Shown piece after piece: positions 55,662 through 63,763 of a DNA stretch of 64,000 nucleotides. The stretch is from Changchengzhania lutea. Lineage in GTDB: Bacteria > Bacteroidota > Bacteroidia > Flavobacteriales > Flavobacteriaceae. The position numbers and the translations under genes are program-made. Positions within the stretch are counted from its first letter, which is position 1; every line of letters starts with the position of its first letter. The stretch is taken from NCBI RefSeq assembly GCF_006974145.1, contig NZ_CP039456.1:124001-188000 (forward strand), written 5' to 3'. Under the pieces are notes generated by a model, which had not been told where the DNA came from, ran no database searches, and saw nothing but the letters and a program-made list of their open reading frames with translations.

Positions 55662-55717
55662 AAGCCTACAAGATTATTTGTACTGAACCCGTTTCAGATG
55701 CATTCTTGTAGGTTTTT
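55662..55717 (+). terminator. Branched terminator-like hairpin
   Basis: CCTACAAGA (55665-55673) pairs with TCTTGTAGG (55704-55712), followed by TTTTT; the 30-base loop holds a second small stem CTGAA / TTCAG. It lies 190 bp after the histidine kinase stop, so it may end a longer untranslated tail or a small RNA. Confidence 0.6.
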
Positions 55718-55732
55718 AAATTTAAATAATAA

Positions 55733-55784
55733 AACATCCATAATTAAACATTTAGTCACACATAAGAATGATTGTATGGATGTT
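55733..55784. promoter_or_regulatory. Overlapping inverted repeats upstream of the SDR operon
   Basis: AACATCCA (55733-55740) pairs with TGGATGTT (55777-55784), and it interlocks with GTCACACATA (55755-55764) against TATGTGAC (55786-55793). The two alternatives cannot form together. Located 36 bp before the ATG at 55820. Confidence 0.35.
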
Positions 55785-55819
55785 ATATGTGACAATATAA
55801 AAACAACAAATATAAACAC

Positions 55820-56758
55820 ATGAAAAAAGTAGGTGTCATAGGGGGTTCTGGTTTCATAGGAAGCTACATCACAAAAGCCTTTTTAAATCAGGGCTACCAA
55901 GTAAAAGTTTCAACTACCAATATTTCCCGTGAAGACAAGTATGAACATCTGATGGTTTTTAATAAATCTGACAATTTACACATCAGCGAATTGGATGTAA
56001 CAGATAAAATAGCACTAAAGGATTTTGTAAGTGATTGCGATGTAGTTATTCATAGTGGTACCCCATTTATATTAGATGTACAAGATCCAAAATCACAACT
56101 ATTCGACCCAACTATTAATGGGACTGAGAATTTTTTAGACGTTATAAATAGTACGCCAGGCATTGAAAAAGTAGTGTTTATAGCATCGGTCGCTGCTTGG
56201 AACACCAATTTTCCATTTCCTGCGGAACTGAAGAATTTTACAGACACTTTTGATGAAGAGGACACTAGATTTACTAGCACCGAAAGTCACCCATATGCAC
56301 AAGCAAAATTTATAGCAAATCATATGGTCGACACATTCATAGAGGAAAATCCAGACATCGAGTTTGAAATAAGTTCAGTGTCTCCAGTAATGGTCATGGG
56401 GAAATCCCTATCAAAAAGAGAAGATTCCACTTCTGGAGGTTTCCAATATTTAATAAAAAACAACATGGCACCAGACGATTTTATCCAAACACTATATGAT
56501 AACGATGTGCCTTTAGCCATTGTTGATGTTGAAGACGTTGCCAATGCAACCTTTAAAGCAGCAACTACTTTAGGATTGCACGGTAAGAATTATTTACTAA
56601 GCAGTGAAACCTACAAAGTATCTGATGTGCAGGCGATGCTAAATAATGACCCTCCAAAAGAGGACCCAAGTATTATCTACAAAAATGATTTGGCTACAGC
56701 CGAATTGGATATTCAGTTTAAACCTGTTATAGAAACACTAAATAGTTATTCAAACTAA
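55820..56758 (+). CDS. NAD-dependent epimerase/dehydratase family (extended SDR)
   Basis: 312 residues. Rossmann motif VIGGSGFIGSYITKAF at residues 5-20, VVIHSGTPF and the catalytic-type Tyr-Lys in SHPYAQAKFIAN (about residues 155-166). The order resembles dihydroflavonol reductase/cinnamoyl-CoA reductase-like SDRs, which reduce carbonyl substrates; the substrate here is unknown. First of three genes, with only 6 bp before the RidA gene. Confidence 0.85.
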   Translation: MKKVGVIGGSGFIGSYITKAFLNQGYQVKVSTTNISREDKYEHLMVFNKSDNLHISELDVTDKIALKDFVSDCDVVIHSGTPFILDVQDPKSQLFDPTINGTENFLDVINSTPGIEKVVFIASVAAWNTNFPFPAELKNFTDTFDEEDTRFTSTESHPYAQAKFIANHMVDTFIEENPDIEFEISSVSPVMVMGKSLSKREDSTSGGFQYLIKNNMAPDDFIQTLYDNDVPLAIVDVEDVANATFKAATTLGLHGKNYLLSSETYKVSDVQAMLNNDPPKEDPSIIYKNDLATAELDIQFKPVIETLNSYSN

Positions 56759-56764
56759 CAAAAG

Positions 56765-57274
56765 ATGAAAACAACAACGCTGTTAAAACTAGGTCTTTTC
56801 TCAATCGCATTGTCGATGGGTCTCATGGGATGTCACCAACCACAAAAAGAACAGGTAAAACACATGGAAACCGTTGAAGCTAAGCCAGAAACTCCTGAAT
56901 ATTTCTTACTGCGCCCTGAAGTTGAAAACGCCTATGGCTACTCACATGCTGTTAAAATTGGTAACGACATAAAGGTATCTGGAGCAGTTAGTATGGATGA
57001 CGAAGGGAACGCTACATCAATTGGCGATTTGGAACAACAAATGAAGAGCTGCTATTCCGATTTAGAAAAAATATTAAAACATTATGGCTGCACATTCGAT
57101 GACGTGGTCGTTGAAAACATTTTCACTACCAATATGCCAAAATTTCTAGAAGTTGCTAGTTATAGAAATAGCATCTACAAAAAGCAATTTCCAACGGGAT
57201 CCTGGTTGGGCGTAAAAGAATTGGCCCTACCGGAGTTCATGATAGAAATAGAACTAGAGATATATAAACCTTAG
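56765..57274 (+). CDS. RidA/YjgF-family lipoprotein
   Basis: 169 residues. Signal peptide with lipobox LMGC (Cys about residue 23), so it is exported and lipid-anchored, unlike cytosolic RidA. The RidA domain follows (YGYSHAVKIGNDIKVSGAV, VVENIFTT, then YKKQFPTGSWLGVKELALP). Cytosolic RidA deaminates reactive enamines; the Arg of the active site (usually near position 105) is not evident here (ELALPEFMIEIELE), so the activity may differ. It is in an operon with an SDR and an NTF2-fold protein. Confidence 0.82.
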   Translation: MKTTTLLKLGLFSIALSMGLMGCHQPQKEQVKHMETVEAKPETPEYFLLRPEVENAYGYSHAVKIGNDIKVSGAVSMDDEGNATSIGDLEQQMKSCYSDLEKILKHYGCTFDDVVVENIFTTNMPKFLEVASYRNSIYKKQFPTGSWLGVKELALPEFMIEIELEIYKP

Positions 57275-57339
57275 TAAAATAAAATTAATTAATTAACCAG
57301 AAGTGCGGCGTCAGCACGATAAACTCTGACAACCATAAG

Positions 57340-58281
57340 ATGAAAAAAATAACAGTAATTTTTATGATGATGATAATGATCGTCTCATATGCACAGAAAA
57401 AAACAAACGGAACCGTTTACATTGACCACCCAGCCATTACAGCCGTTGAAGCCATGACAAAAGCATTTGTAAGTGGCGATTCAACAAAAGTGGCCAGCTA
57501 TTTAACTGATGATTTTAAAGCCTATAATGGCGTAGGTGTAAATCCGAGAGCCAAAGGACAGGACAAGGCTACATTTTCTAGCAGATCTAAAAGTTGGAAC
57601 GATGGCTTAGATTATTTTACCATAACTCGCACAAAAGGAGCTTATCCCGATGCTATTGAATACAAAAAAGACAATAATGAAGATGTGGTTTGGGTACAAA
57701 CCTGGGAAGATATAAAAGGTGTCCATAAAAAAACGGGTGTGAAAGTAAACATGCCCATGCACCGCCTTTTTGTTGTCAACAAAGAGAATAAAATAAAAAC
57801 CATCATAAATTACACCAACCAAAGTGTTTTTGATGAAATAGGTCGCAGTTATGTAGATAGAACCAATGGTACTATTTATAACCACCACGACAATATCAAT
57901 ACCGTGCGTAAAGCCTTTTATGCCTTCGAAAATTCAGATGTGGACAAATGCTTGAGTTACTTTAGCGATGATGCTTCGTTTTCTAACATCAATTATGAAT
58001 TTGGAACATCAGATACCAAAGCCGAAACAAAAACAAACTGGGAACAATTCTTAAAAGATTTTGAAATAAAAAATCTAGAAATGATAGGCTATCCCGATTA
58101 TCTGGAATACGAAATGGGCAACGGACGCGAAGTACTATCATGGTGGAATTATCATCTAATACGAAAATCGGATAAAAAAGAAATTCAACTTCCTTTCCAT
58201 GCCAGTAGTAGTTTTGATGCCGATGGAAAAATAACTTCACACATGATCTATTACAGCCAAACCATGTTAAGTGCTAAGTAA
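57340..58281 (+). CDS. Secreted protein with two NTF2/SnoaL-like domains
   Basis: 313 residues with a signal peptide ending IVSYAQ. Two similar halves (about residues 25-165 and 180-310) look like NTF2-fold (SnoaL-like) domains: AVEAMTKAFVSGDSTKVASY against VRKAFYAFENSDVDKCLSYF, and the later YPDAIEYKKDNNEDVVWVQT against YPDYLEYEMGNGREVLSWWN. This indicates an internal duplication. Function unknown; such domains bind or isomerise small hydrophobic ligands. Last gene of the SDR-RidA operon, closed by a terminator. Confidence 0.78.
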   Translation: MKKITVIFMMMIMIVSYAQKKTNGTVYIDHPAITAVEAMTKAFVSGDSTKVASYLTDDFKAYNGVGVNPRAKGQDKATFSSRSKSWNDGLDYFTITRTKGAYPDAIEYKKDNNEDVVWVQTWEDIKGVHKKTGVKVNMPMHRLFVVNKENKIKTIINYTNQSVFDEIGRSYVDRTNGTIYNHHDNINTVRKAFYAFENSDVDKCLSYFSDDASFSNINYEFGTSDTKAETKTNWEQFLKDFEIKNLEMIGYPDYLEYEMGNGREVLSWWNYHLIRKSDKKEIQLPFHASSSFDADGKITSHMIYYSQTMLSAK

Positions 58282-58300
58282 ATAAACAACACCTTATCCC

Positions 58301-58341
58301 AAAAAGGCAGCAGTTATAATATAACAAAAGCTGCCTTTTTT
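58301..58341 (+). terminator. Terminator of the SDR-RidA-NTF2 operon
   Basis: Perfect 11-bp stem AAAAAGGCAGC / GCTGCCTTTTT with an 18-base loop, followed by T. Confidence 0.88.
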
Positions 58342-58413
58342 ATAACAAGTTCGGGGTTTCAAGTCATTTCTATAATTACTATAAGCAAAGCACAAACTCA
58401 AAACCAACCAAAA

Positions 58414-59448
58414 ATGAAATTAAAGCAATCCTTTATAATAGCGCTTTTATTTGCTATCATCAGCATAATTTCATGGGAATTCTACTGGCGTTCTCAAGGG
58501 TACTACCCTACTTTAAATGATGAAAAAGCGCTTTGGGCAATGACGCGTAAAAAAGTTGAAAAGGCAACTGATGACATTGTTGTTTTAGGATCTTCCAGAG
58601 CTTATTTTGATATCCAATCTGAACCATGGCAAGAAGCTACTGGAAAAATCCCAATTCAATTAGCATCCACTGGATCTTCGCCATTACCAGCCTTTCATGA
58701 TATTGTAAACAATACCGATTTCAATGGCACTGTTGTCATGGGCATAGCCCCTGGGTTATTTTTTTCTACTACCTATCCAGAAGCACCACCATGGAAACGG
58801 ATTCAATCTAAAGTGGAATATTACCAAAATCAAACCTATGCTCAGAGACTAAATAATGCCTTATCTATTCCGTTGCAAAAAAATTTGGTATTAATGTCTT
58901 CTGATGAAGAAGAATGGAGCGATGATATCGATTTAAAATCATTGCTCAAAAGAATCCACATTAATGATAGAGCGGGTGAGACTAAACTTCCACCGTTTTA
59001 TAATTTTGGTGACGTATCTATTCCTAGAAATATAACTATGAGCAAGCGTACCGTTATAGATACTGCTTTTGCTAATACCATAATCAAAATTTGGCATCAC
59101 TTTGGAAAAACGGCACCTCCTCCAGACAAAGCTGCTACAATGGCCTTTTTTCTTGAAGATCTTAAAAAATTCAAATCCAGAAACGGAAACCTCATCTTAG
59201 TCCGATGTCCTTCCAGCGGCGGCGTTAGAACAGGTGAAAACCATGCCTTGTCCAGAACAGAATTCTGGGACGAACTCGTGAAACAAGCTCAAGTTAAAAG
59301 CTACCATTTTGAAGATTACGATACCTTAAAGTTCCTTGAATGTCCTGAGGAATCTCATCTCTCAAAGGAAAATGCCTATTATTTTACAAGAGAGCTTTTG
59401 AAAATCATAAAAAAAGACAATGCTATTTCTAACACTAAAACCAACTAA
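58414..59448 (+). CDS. SGNH-like protein paired with MBOAT acyltransferase
   Basis: 344 residues, with one N-terminal membrane helix (FIIALLFAIISIISWEFYW) and an extracytoplasmic domain. DDIVVLGSSRAYFDI near residue 50 resembles block I (GSSR in place of GDS) of SGNH/GDSL-like proteins, and the C-terminal CPEESHLSKENAYYFT resembles the final D/E-x-x-H block. Proteins of this type (DltD-, AlgJ- or AlgX-like) act with an MBOAT partner to O-acylate a surface polymer. The MBOAT gene follows after 2 bp. The polymer is unknown. Confidence 0.72.
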   Translation: MKLKQSFIIALLFAIISIISWEFYWRSQGYYPTLNDEKALWAMTRKKVEKATDDIVVLGSSRAYFDIQSEPWQEATGKIPIQLASTGSSPLPAFHDIVNNTDFNGTVVMGIAPGLFFSTTYPEAPPWKRIQSKVEYYQNQTYAQRLNNALSIPLQKNLVLMSSDEEEWSDDIDLKSLLKRIHINDRAGETKLPPFYNFGDVSIPRNITMSKRTVIDTAFANTIIKIWHHFGKTAPPPDKAATMAFFLEDLKKFKSRNGNLILVRCPSSGGVRTGENHALSRTEFWDELVKQAQVKSYHFEDYDTLKFLECPEESHLSKENAYYFTRELLKIIKKDNAISNTKTN

Positions 59449-59450
59449 TC

Positions 59451-60866
59451 ATGTTATTTAACTCTTTAAGTTTCATAGTGTTTCTAGTCATAGTTTTAAC
59501 ACTTTATTATCTAAAACTATTTAATTGGACAGGAAAAAAACGAATGCTGCTTTTAGCCAGTTATGTGTTCTATGGCTTATGGAATCCGCCATTAATCATT
59601 TTACTTTGGATCTCTACAATGGTCGACTGGACAGCGGGCAACAAACTATCGGTGGAAGAAAATCAGACCAAACGTAAGTTTTGGCTTCTACTAAGCATGT
59701 TTGTTAACTTAGGTTTTCTAGCCTTTTTTAAATATGGGAATTTCTTGTTAGAGAATTTCATATTTGTTATGAATAGTATTGGGGTAGAATACCAAGCAGC
59801 ACCTATGGACATCATTTTACCCATGGGCATTTCATTCTATACCTTTCAAACCATGTCTTACACGATTGACATTTATAAGAAAAAAATTAAGCCTGCAAAA
59901 ACCTTTTTAGACTTTGCACTCTATGTTACATTTTTTCCGCAGTTAGTAGCGGGGCCTATTGTAAGGGCAAAAGATTTAATAACGCAATTTTACGAAGAAA
60001 AGAAAGCTACAACCAATCAATTTATATGGGGCTTATTTCTTTTAACCATAGGCTTATTTCAAAAAGTGGTTTTGGCAGACACTCTACTGGCCGACACTTC
60101 TGATGCTGTTTTTGGTTCAGACGAATTACTACATGGTGTAGATGCTTGGGTTGGGACATTAGCATTTTCAGGTCAAATATTTTTCGACTTTGCTGGCTAT
60201 TCTACCTGTGCTATTGGTATCGCCCTTATGCTTGGTATTATACTACCAGATAACTTTAAATATCCATATGCATCATTAGGGTTTTCAGACTTATGGCAGC
60301 GTTGGCATATATCCCTATCGAGCTGGTTAAAAGATTATTTATACATCCCGCTTGGTGGTAATAAACACGGTATAACACGCATGTATGTTGCTTTAATGCT
60401 CACCATGCTTTTAGGAGGTATTTGGCATGGCGCTGCATGGACATTTATGGTTTGGGGAGGCTTACACGGAACGTATTTGATATTAGAGAAACTTCAAATA
60501 AAATACCTGCCTTTTCAAATTACCAAATGGAATGGTCTAATACTGGCCTTTATAACCTTCTCTTGCGTAAATATTACTTGGGTGTTTTTTAGAGCAAGAC
60601 AGTTTGAAACCGCTTGGAATATGATAAAATCAATGTTTTATATGCAGACCGACGGCGTCAAGATTTTAGAAACATTCACAATAATTAGAGTTAGCGTATT
60701 AATTGGCATTATGTTTTTATGTCATTGGTTTATGAGAAACTCTTCCATGAGAGCCCTCTCATTAAAAGTTTCTCCTTGGACACTAGGAATCGTTTGGGCC
60801 ATGATGTGCTTCTTAATTATTATTGCCCAAGGCAGTGGCGAACAATTCATTTATTTTCAATTTTAA
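59451..60866 (+). CDS. MBOAT family O-acyltransferase (AlgI/DltB-like)
   Basis: A 471-residue polytopic membrane protein with about eleven helices. The family motifs are MGISFYTFQTMSYTID, PQLVAGPIVRAKDL, and the catalytic His region WHGAAWTFMVWGGLHGTYL. It moves acyl (usually acetyl) groups across the membrane to exopolysaccharide or another cell-wall polymer. It follows its SGNH-like partner by 2 bp. No terminator is visible before the repeat cluster at 60916. Confidence 0.93.
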   Translation: MLFNSLSFIVFLVIVLTLYYLKLFNWTGKKRMLLLASYVFYGLWNPPLIILLWISTMVDWTAGNKLSVEENQTKRKFWLLLSMFVNLGFLAFFKYGNFLLENFIFVMNSIGVEYQAAPMDIILPMGISFYTFQTMSYTIDIYKKKIKPAKTFLDFALYVTFFPQLVAGPIVRAKDLITQFYEEKKATTNQFIWGLFLLTIGLFQKVVLADTLLADTSDAVFGSDELLHGVDAWVGTLAFSGQIFFDFAGYSTCAIGIALMLGIILPDNFKYPYASLGFSDLWQRWHISLSSWLKDYLYIPLGGNKHGITRMYVALMLTMLLGGIWHGAAWTFMVWGGLHGTYLILEKLQIKYLPFQITKWNGLILAFITFSCVNITWVFFRARQFETAWNMIKSMFYMQTDGVKILETFTIIRVSVLIGIMFLCHWFMRNSSMRALSLKVSPWTLGIVWAMMCFLIIIAQGSGEQFIYFQF

Positions 60867-60915
60867 AGTATGAAACATTGATAATCAAAGGACATAGAAA
60901 AATAAAAAATTTCTT

Positions 60916-61090
60916 GAAACCGACTATCCTCGAGGCAAAGCCATAGAGGTATTTCGCCGGTTTCATTTTGCCCTTTGGGTCAAAAACCAAAATTTTATAT
61001 TTTACCTCACCCGGAACTGCCAAAAAGCAGTTCCGACCTCTCCGAAGGAGAGGTAAAGTGGAAACCCCGAGGCAGAGCCATCGGAGAATT
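60916..61090. repeat. Cluster of short palindromes and direct repeats
   Basis: Hairpins: GAAACCG (60916-60922) / CGGTTTC (60958-60964); GGAACTGC (61013-61020) / GCAGTTCC (61027-61034), loop CAAAAA; ACCTCTCC (61036-61043) / GGAGAGGT (61047-61054), loop GAA. A direct repeat CGAGGCAAAGCCATAGAG (about 60931) recurs in diverged form as CGAGGCAGAGCCATCGGAG (about 61068). No ORF. This is a composite repeat of the kind dispersed in flavobacterial genomes. Confidence 0.7.
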
Positions 61091-61096
61091 ATTTAG

Positions 61097-61701
61097 ATTA
61101 ACAATTTAGAATTAAAACCAGAACAATTTCATTATGGTATGGGTCGAGAGCGCTTTTCTGCGTTATTAGAACCAAAATTTGAAACCATTGCTAAAGCTGA
61201 TATCCATTGGAATGATAACCATCGTTTTTTAGTGGCTCATAAAGGAAATGACATTAAAGCCTATTCGATAAAAGATTTAACACGTCATGAGGTTGTTAAT
61301 GATGTTATTGATGGTGTGCCTATTTTTGCTGCTTACTGTATTTTAGCAGATTTAGGTGCTGTTTATAAACGCACTTACGCAGATAAGCTTTTACATTTGC
61401 CGTAAGTGGTTACACCTATTACGATCCTAAAGTTTGGGATGGTCTAGATGGTTTTATACTTTGGGATGGAGAAACCGAAAGCCTCTGGTGGCCATTAATT
61501 GATAAAGCCGTTTCTGGTGGCTTAAAAGGTGTAAAGCTTCAAAAGTTAGAAGATAGCTATTGGGAAGACACCTCATGGAAAGTTATAAAAGAAAAATATC
61601 CAAACGCTAAAATTCTAATCTCTAAGCAAGATTTTAAACGGCCAAAAACATGGAAAAAATACGATGATGTTAGCAATATAGTTGAAAAATATAGTCATTA
61701 A
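61097..61701 (+). pseudogene. Broken DUF3179 gene
   Basis: Two frames together give one DUF3179 protein: 61097-61405 with HRFLVAHKGNDIKAYSIKDL, TRHEVVNDVIDGVPIFAAYC and DLGAVYKRTYADKLL, then a stop; and from about 61393 to 61701 with TFAVSGYTYYDPKVWDGLDG, ETESLWWPLIDKAVSGG and SWKVIKEKYPNAKIL. The switch, equal to one missing base, is in the AAGCTTTTACATTTG run near 61390. The N-terminal part and signal peptide are also missing: the frame is closed by a TAG at 61094 right after the repeat cluster. DUF3179 proteins are usually 300 or more residues; about 200 codons remain. Confidence 0.8.
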
Positions 61702-62262
61702 CTATTCTCTTAGTTTCCCTGAAAAAACAGATACTTTAGAGTTGAACGGGTTACCAGAAGCGCGTCTGAGCACCACTACCTGTCCACAATGCCATAAAGC
61801 ATCAGATATCGGACCATTAATAATATTCCAAAAGGGAAATCTAGAAGTATCATATTGAGAGATATCTGTGGTGTTCTTCAAAACATCAGAGGCCATTTTA
61901 AAATTATATAAAGTTTGCTTTCGCTTGTCTTTAAAAGAAAGTTCTAATTCACTTTGCTTTTCACCTTCTTCAGATATGGTATTGAGAATAAAGTAGGATA
62001 AACTTAAAATATGATCTATCGTTTCTGAGCTTGTTCTGCCAGATTCACTTGGTTTGTAGCTTAAATCCATAGCTCGTAAACCCTCCGTAGCCCAGTAATA
62101 CCTAAACCCTAAACCGTCAATCATTCTAGCGGCGACCGTGCCTGCTGTATAATTCTCTGATGGCTCCGGAATTTCGTAATATGGCAACTTTTCTTCAAGC
62201 ATATCTTGTGCGTTTAATTGAGTAATAACAAGAACCATCACACCAAGTATAATTTTATTCAT
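61702..62262 (-). CDS. Secreted DinB-like protein
   Basis: 186 residues with a signal peptide ending VITQLNAQ. The pattern GLGFRYYWATEGL, a central SETIDHILSLSYFILNTI and the C-terminal ISDALWHCGQVVVLRRASGN resemble the DinB/YfiT four-helix fold that binds metal through three His; here His in DHILSL and LWHCGQ are present. Family members in the cytosol are thiol- or metal-dependent enzymes; an exported form is unusual. It follows the M28 peptidase gene by 8 bp. Its stop abuts the broken DUF3179 gene. Confidence 0.7.
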   Translation of the reverse strand: MNKIILGVMVLVITQLNAQDMLEEKLPYYEIPEPSENYTAGTVAARMIDGLGFRYYWATEGLRAMDLSYKPSESGRTSSETIDHILSLSYFILNTISEEGEKQSELELSFKDKRKQTLYNFKMASDVLKNTTDISQYDTSRFPFWNIINGPISDALWHCGQVVVLRRASGNPFNSKVSVFSGKLRE

Positions 62263-62270
62263 CTTAATTT

Positions 62271-63683
62271 CTAGTCTTTTATCTGTGTGTCTTTATTTAT
62301 AGGGTTTACACCATATTTATCAAACAAATACACCAATGCCGTCATTGTTGCAGCACCAAGTTCCAACTCCCGTTTATTTACCGCATCAAATGTATCGTTG
62401 CTGGCATGGTGATGATCAAAATAGCGTTGTGAGTCTGGTCTTAAACCAGCAAGCACATTCGATTTTGTTTTTAATGGCCCAACGTCTGCACCGCTTCCAC
62501 CCTTTTCAAAATAGTGAATAAGATAAGGTTTGAATAGTGGTTGCCAACTTAACACTTGATTAAAAGTAGCATCGTTACAATCGAAACTAAACCCACGAGG
62601 TGTAAACCCACCTGAATCACTTTCCAAAGCAAATACATGGTTTTCACCTTTTTGTTTTGCAAGCTCAGCATATTTTTTACCGCCACGTAAACCGTTTTCT
62701 TCATTCATAAACAACACGACTCTGATGCTTCGTTTTGGTTTTATTCCTGACTCTTTTAGTAATCTTAAAACATCCATAGATTGCACCACTCCTGCGCCAT
62801 CGTCATGAGCACCATCTCCTAAATCCCAAGAATCTAAATGGCCCCCTACAATCATGTATTCATCTGGAAATTCACTTCCTGTAATTTCTCCAATCACATT
62901 ATAGGATTGCACATCTTTTAACTGGCGGCAATTTTGCTTAAAATAAAAATTAACAGCGGGGTCTAATTGTAGCATGGTACTCAGTAATTCGGCATCGTTG
63001 GTGCTTATAGCTGCAGATGGAATACGCTGCTCATTAGGTAAATCATTATAAGTCATACTACCTGTATGTGGTAAATCATCCATCCTCAAATTCATAGAAC
63101 GCACAATAACCCCAACAGCGCCATATTTTGCAGCTTCAACAGCTCCCATATAGCGTTGGTTTACGCAACCGCCGTAAGCCTCAAACGTAAGTATTAAATC
63201 GGCTTGCATGGACCTGTTATAAAACACAATTTTGCCTTCAATTTCAGCTTTGCCCAAAGCCTCTAGATCTTCAAAATTCTTAACTTCAATAACATTTGCT
63301 TTTAAACCTAAAGCCGGCGTTGCAACAGAGCCGCCCAAAGCACAAATATTTACTGTGGTCGTTTTTCCGGATTCCGATTCTATAAACGCGTATTCTTTAA
63401 TGCCCCTCACCCATTTTGGCACCATAACAGGTTGTAACCAGACTTTGTTCAACCCTAACTTTTCAAGTTCTTCTTTGGTGTATTCCACGGCTTTTTCGGC
63501 ATTTAGAGAACCTGACAAACGCCCACCGATTTGATTAGATAAATGATTTAACCATGCGTAACTTTTCCCATTGGTTAGGGCTTTTTTGTAAATATCTTTA
63601 ATGACTTGCTCATCTGTTTGTGATTGAACGTTCACAGACACTAAGAATAAACAAAAGATAAGCGTAAATTTCAATTTATACAT
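62271..63683 (-). CDS. Secreted M28 family metallopeptidase (carboxypeptidase Q-like)
   Basis: 470 residues. Signal peptide ends NVQSQ. An N-terminal prodomain-like part precedes a PA domain inserted at about residues 110-255. The M28 zinc-binding motifs follow: VGGHLDSWDLGDGAHDDGAG, MNEENGLRGGKKYA (catalytic Glu), FALESDSGG and HHASNDTFDAV. The family removes amino acids or dipeptides in the periplasm or outside. It is the first of two genes with the DinB-like protein, 8 bp apart. Confidence 0.92.
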   Translation of the reverse strand: MYKLKFTLIFCLFLVSVNVQSQTDEQVIKDIYKKALTNGKSYAWLNHLSNQIGGRLSGSLNAEKAVEYTKEELEKLGLNKVWLQPVMVPKWVRGIKEYAFIESESGKTTTVNICALGGSVATPALGLKANVIEVKNFEDLEALGKAEIEGKIVFYNRSMQADLILTFEAYGGCVNQRYMGAVEAAKYGAVGVIVRSMNLRMDDLPHTGSMTYNDLPNEQRIPSAAISTNDAELLSTMLQLDPAVNFYFKQNCRQLKDVQSYNVIGEITGSEFPDEYMIVGGHLDSWDLGDGAHDDGAGVVQSMDVLRLLKESGIKPKRSIRVVLFMNEENGLRGGKKYAELAKQKGENHVFALESDSGGFTPRGFSFDCNDATFNQVLSWQPLFKPYLIHYFEKGGSGADVGPLKTKSNVLAGLRPDSQRYFDHHHASNDTFDAVNKRELELGAATMTALVYLFDKYGVNPINKDTQIKD

Positions 63684-63763
63684 AGTAACATTTTTAAGCT
63701 AAAAATAGTTCTTATTGATTGGATTGTTTCTAAAGAAATCATAAAAGTTTTAAACTCTCACAA

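Larger units (their letters stand above)
55479..55819. other. 341-bp intergenic region after the two-component operon
   Basis: No gene seen. It contains a terminator-like branched hairpin (55662-55717) and two overlapping inverted repeats (55733-55790), which presumably hold the promoter region of the SDR-RidA-NTF2 operon. No clear TAnnTTTG box was found. Confidence 0.5.
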
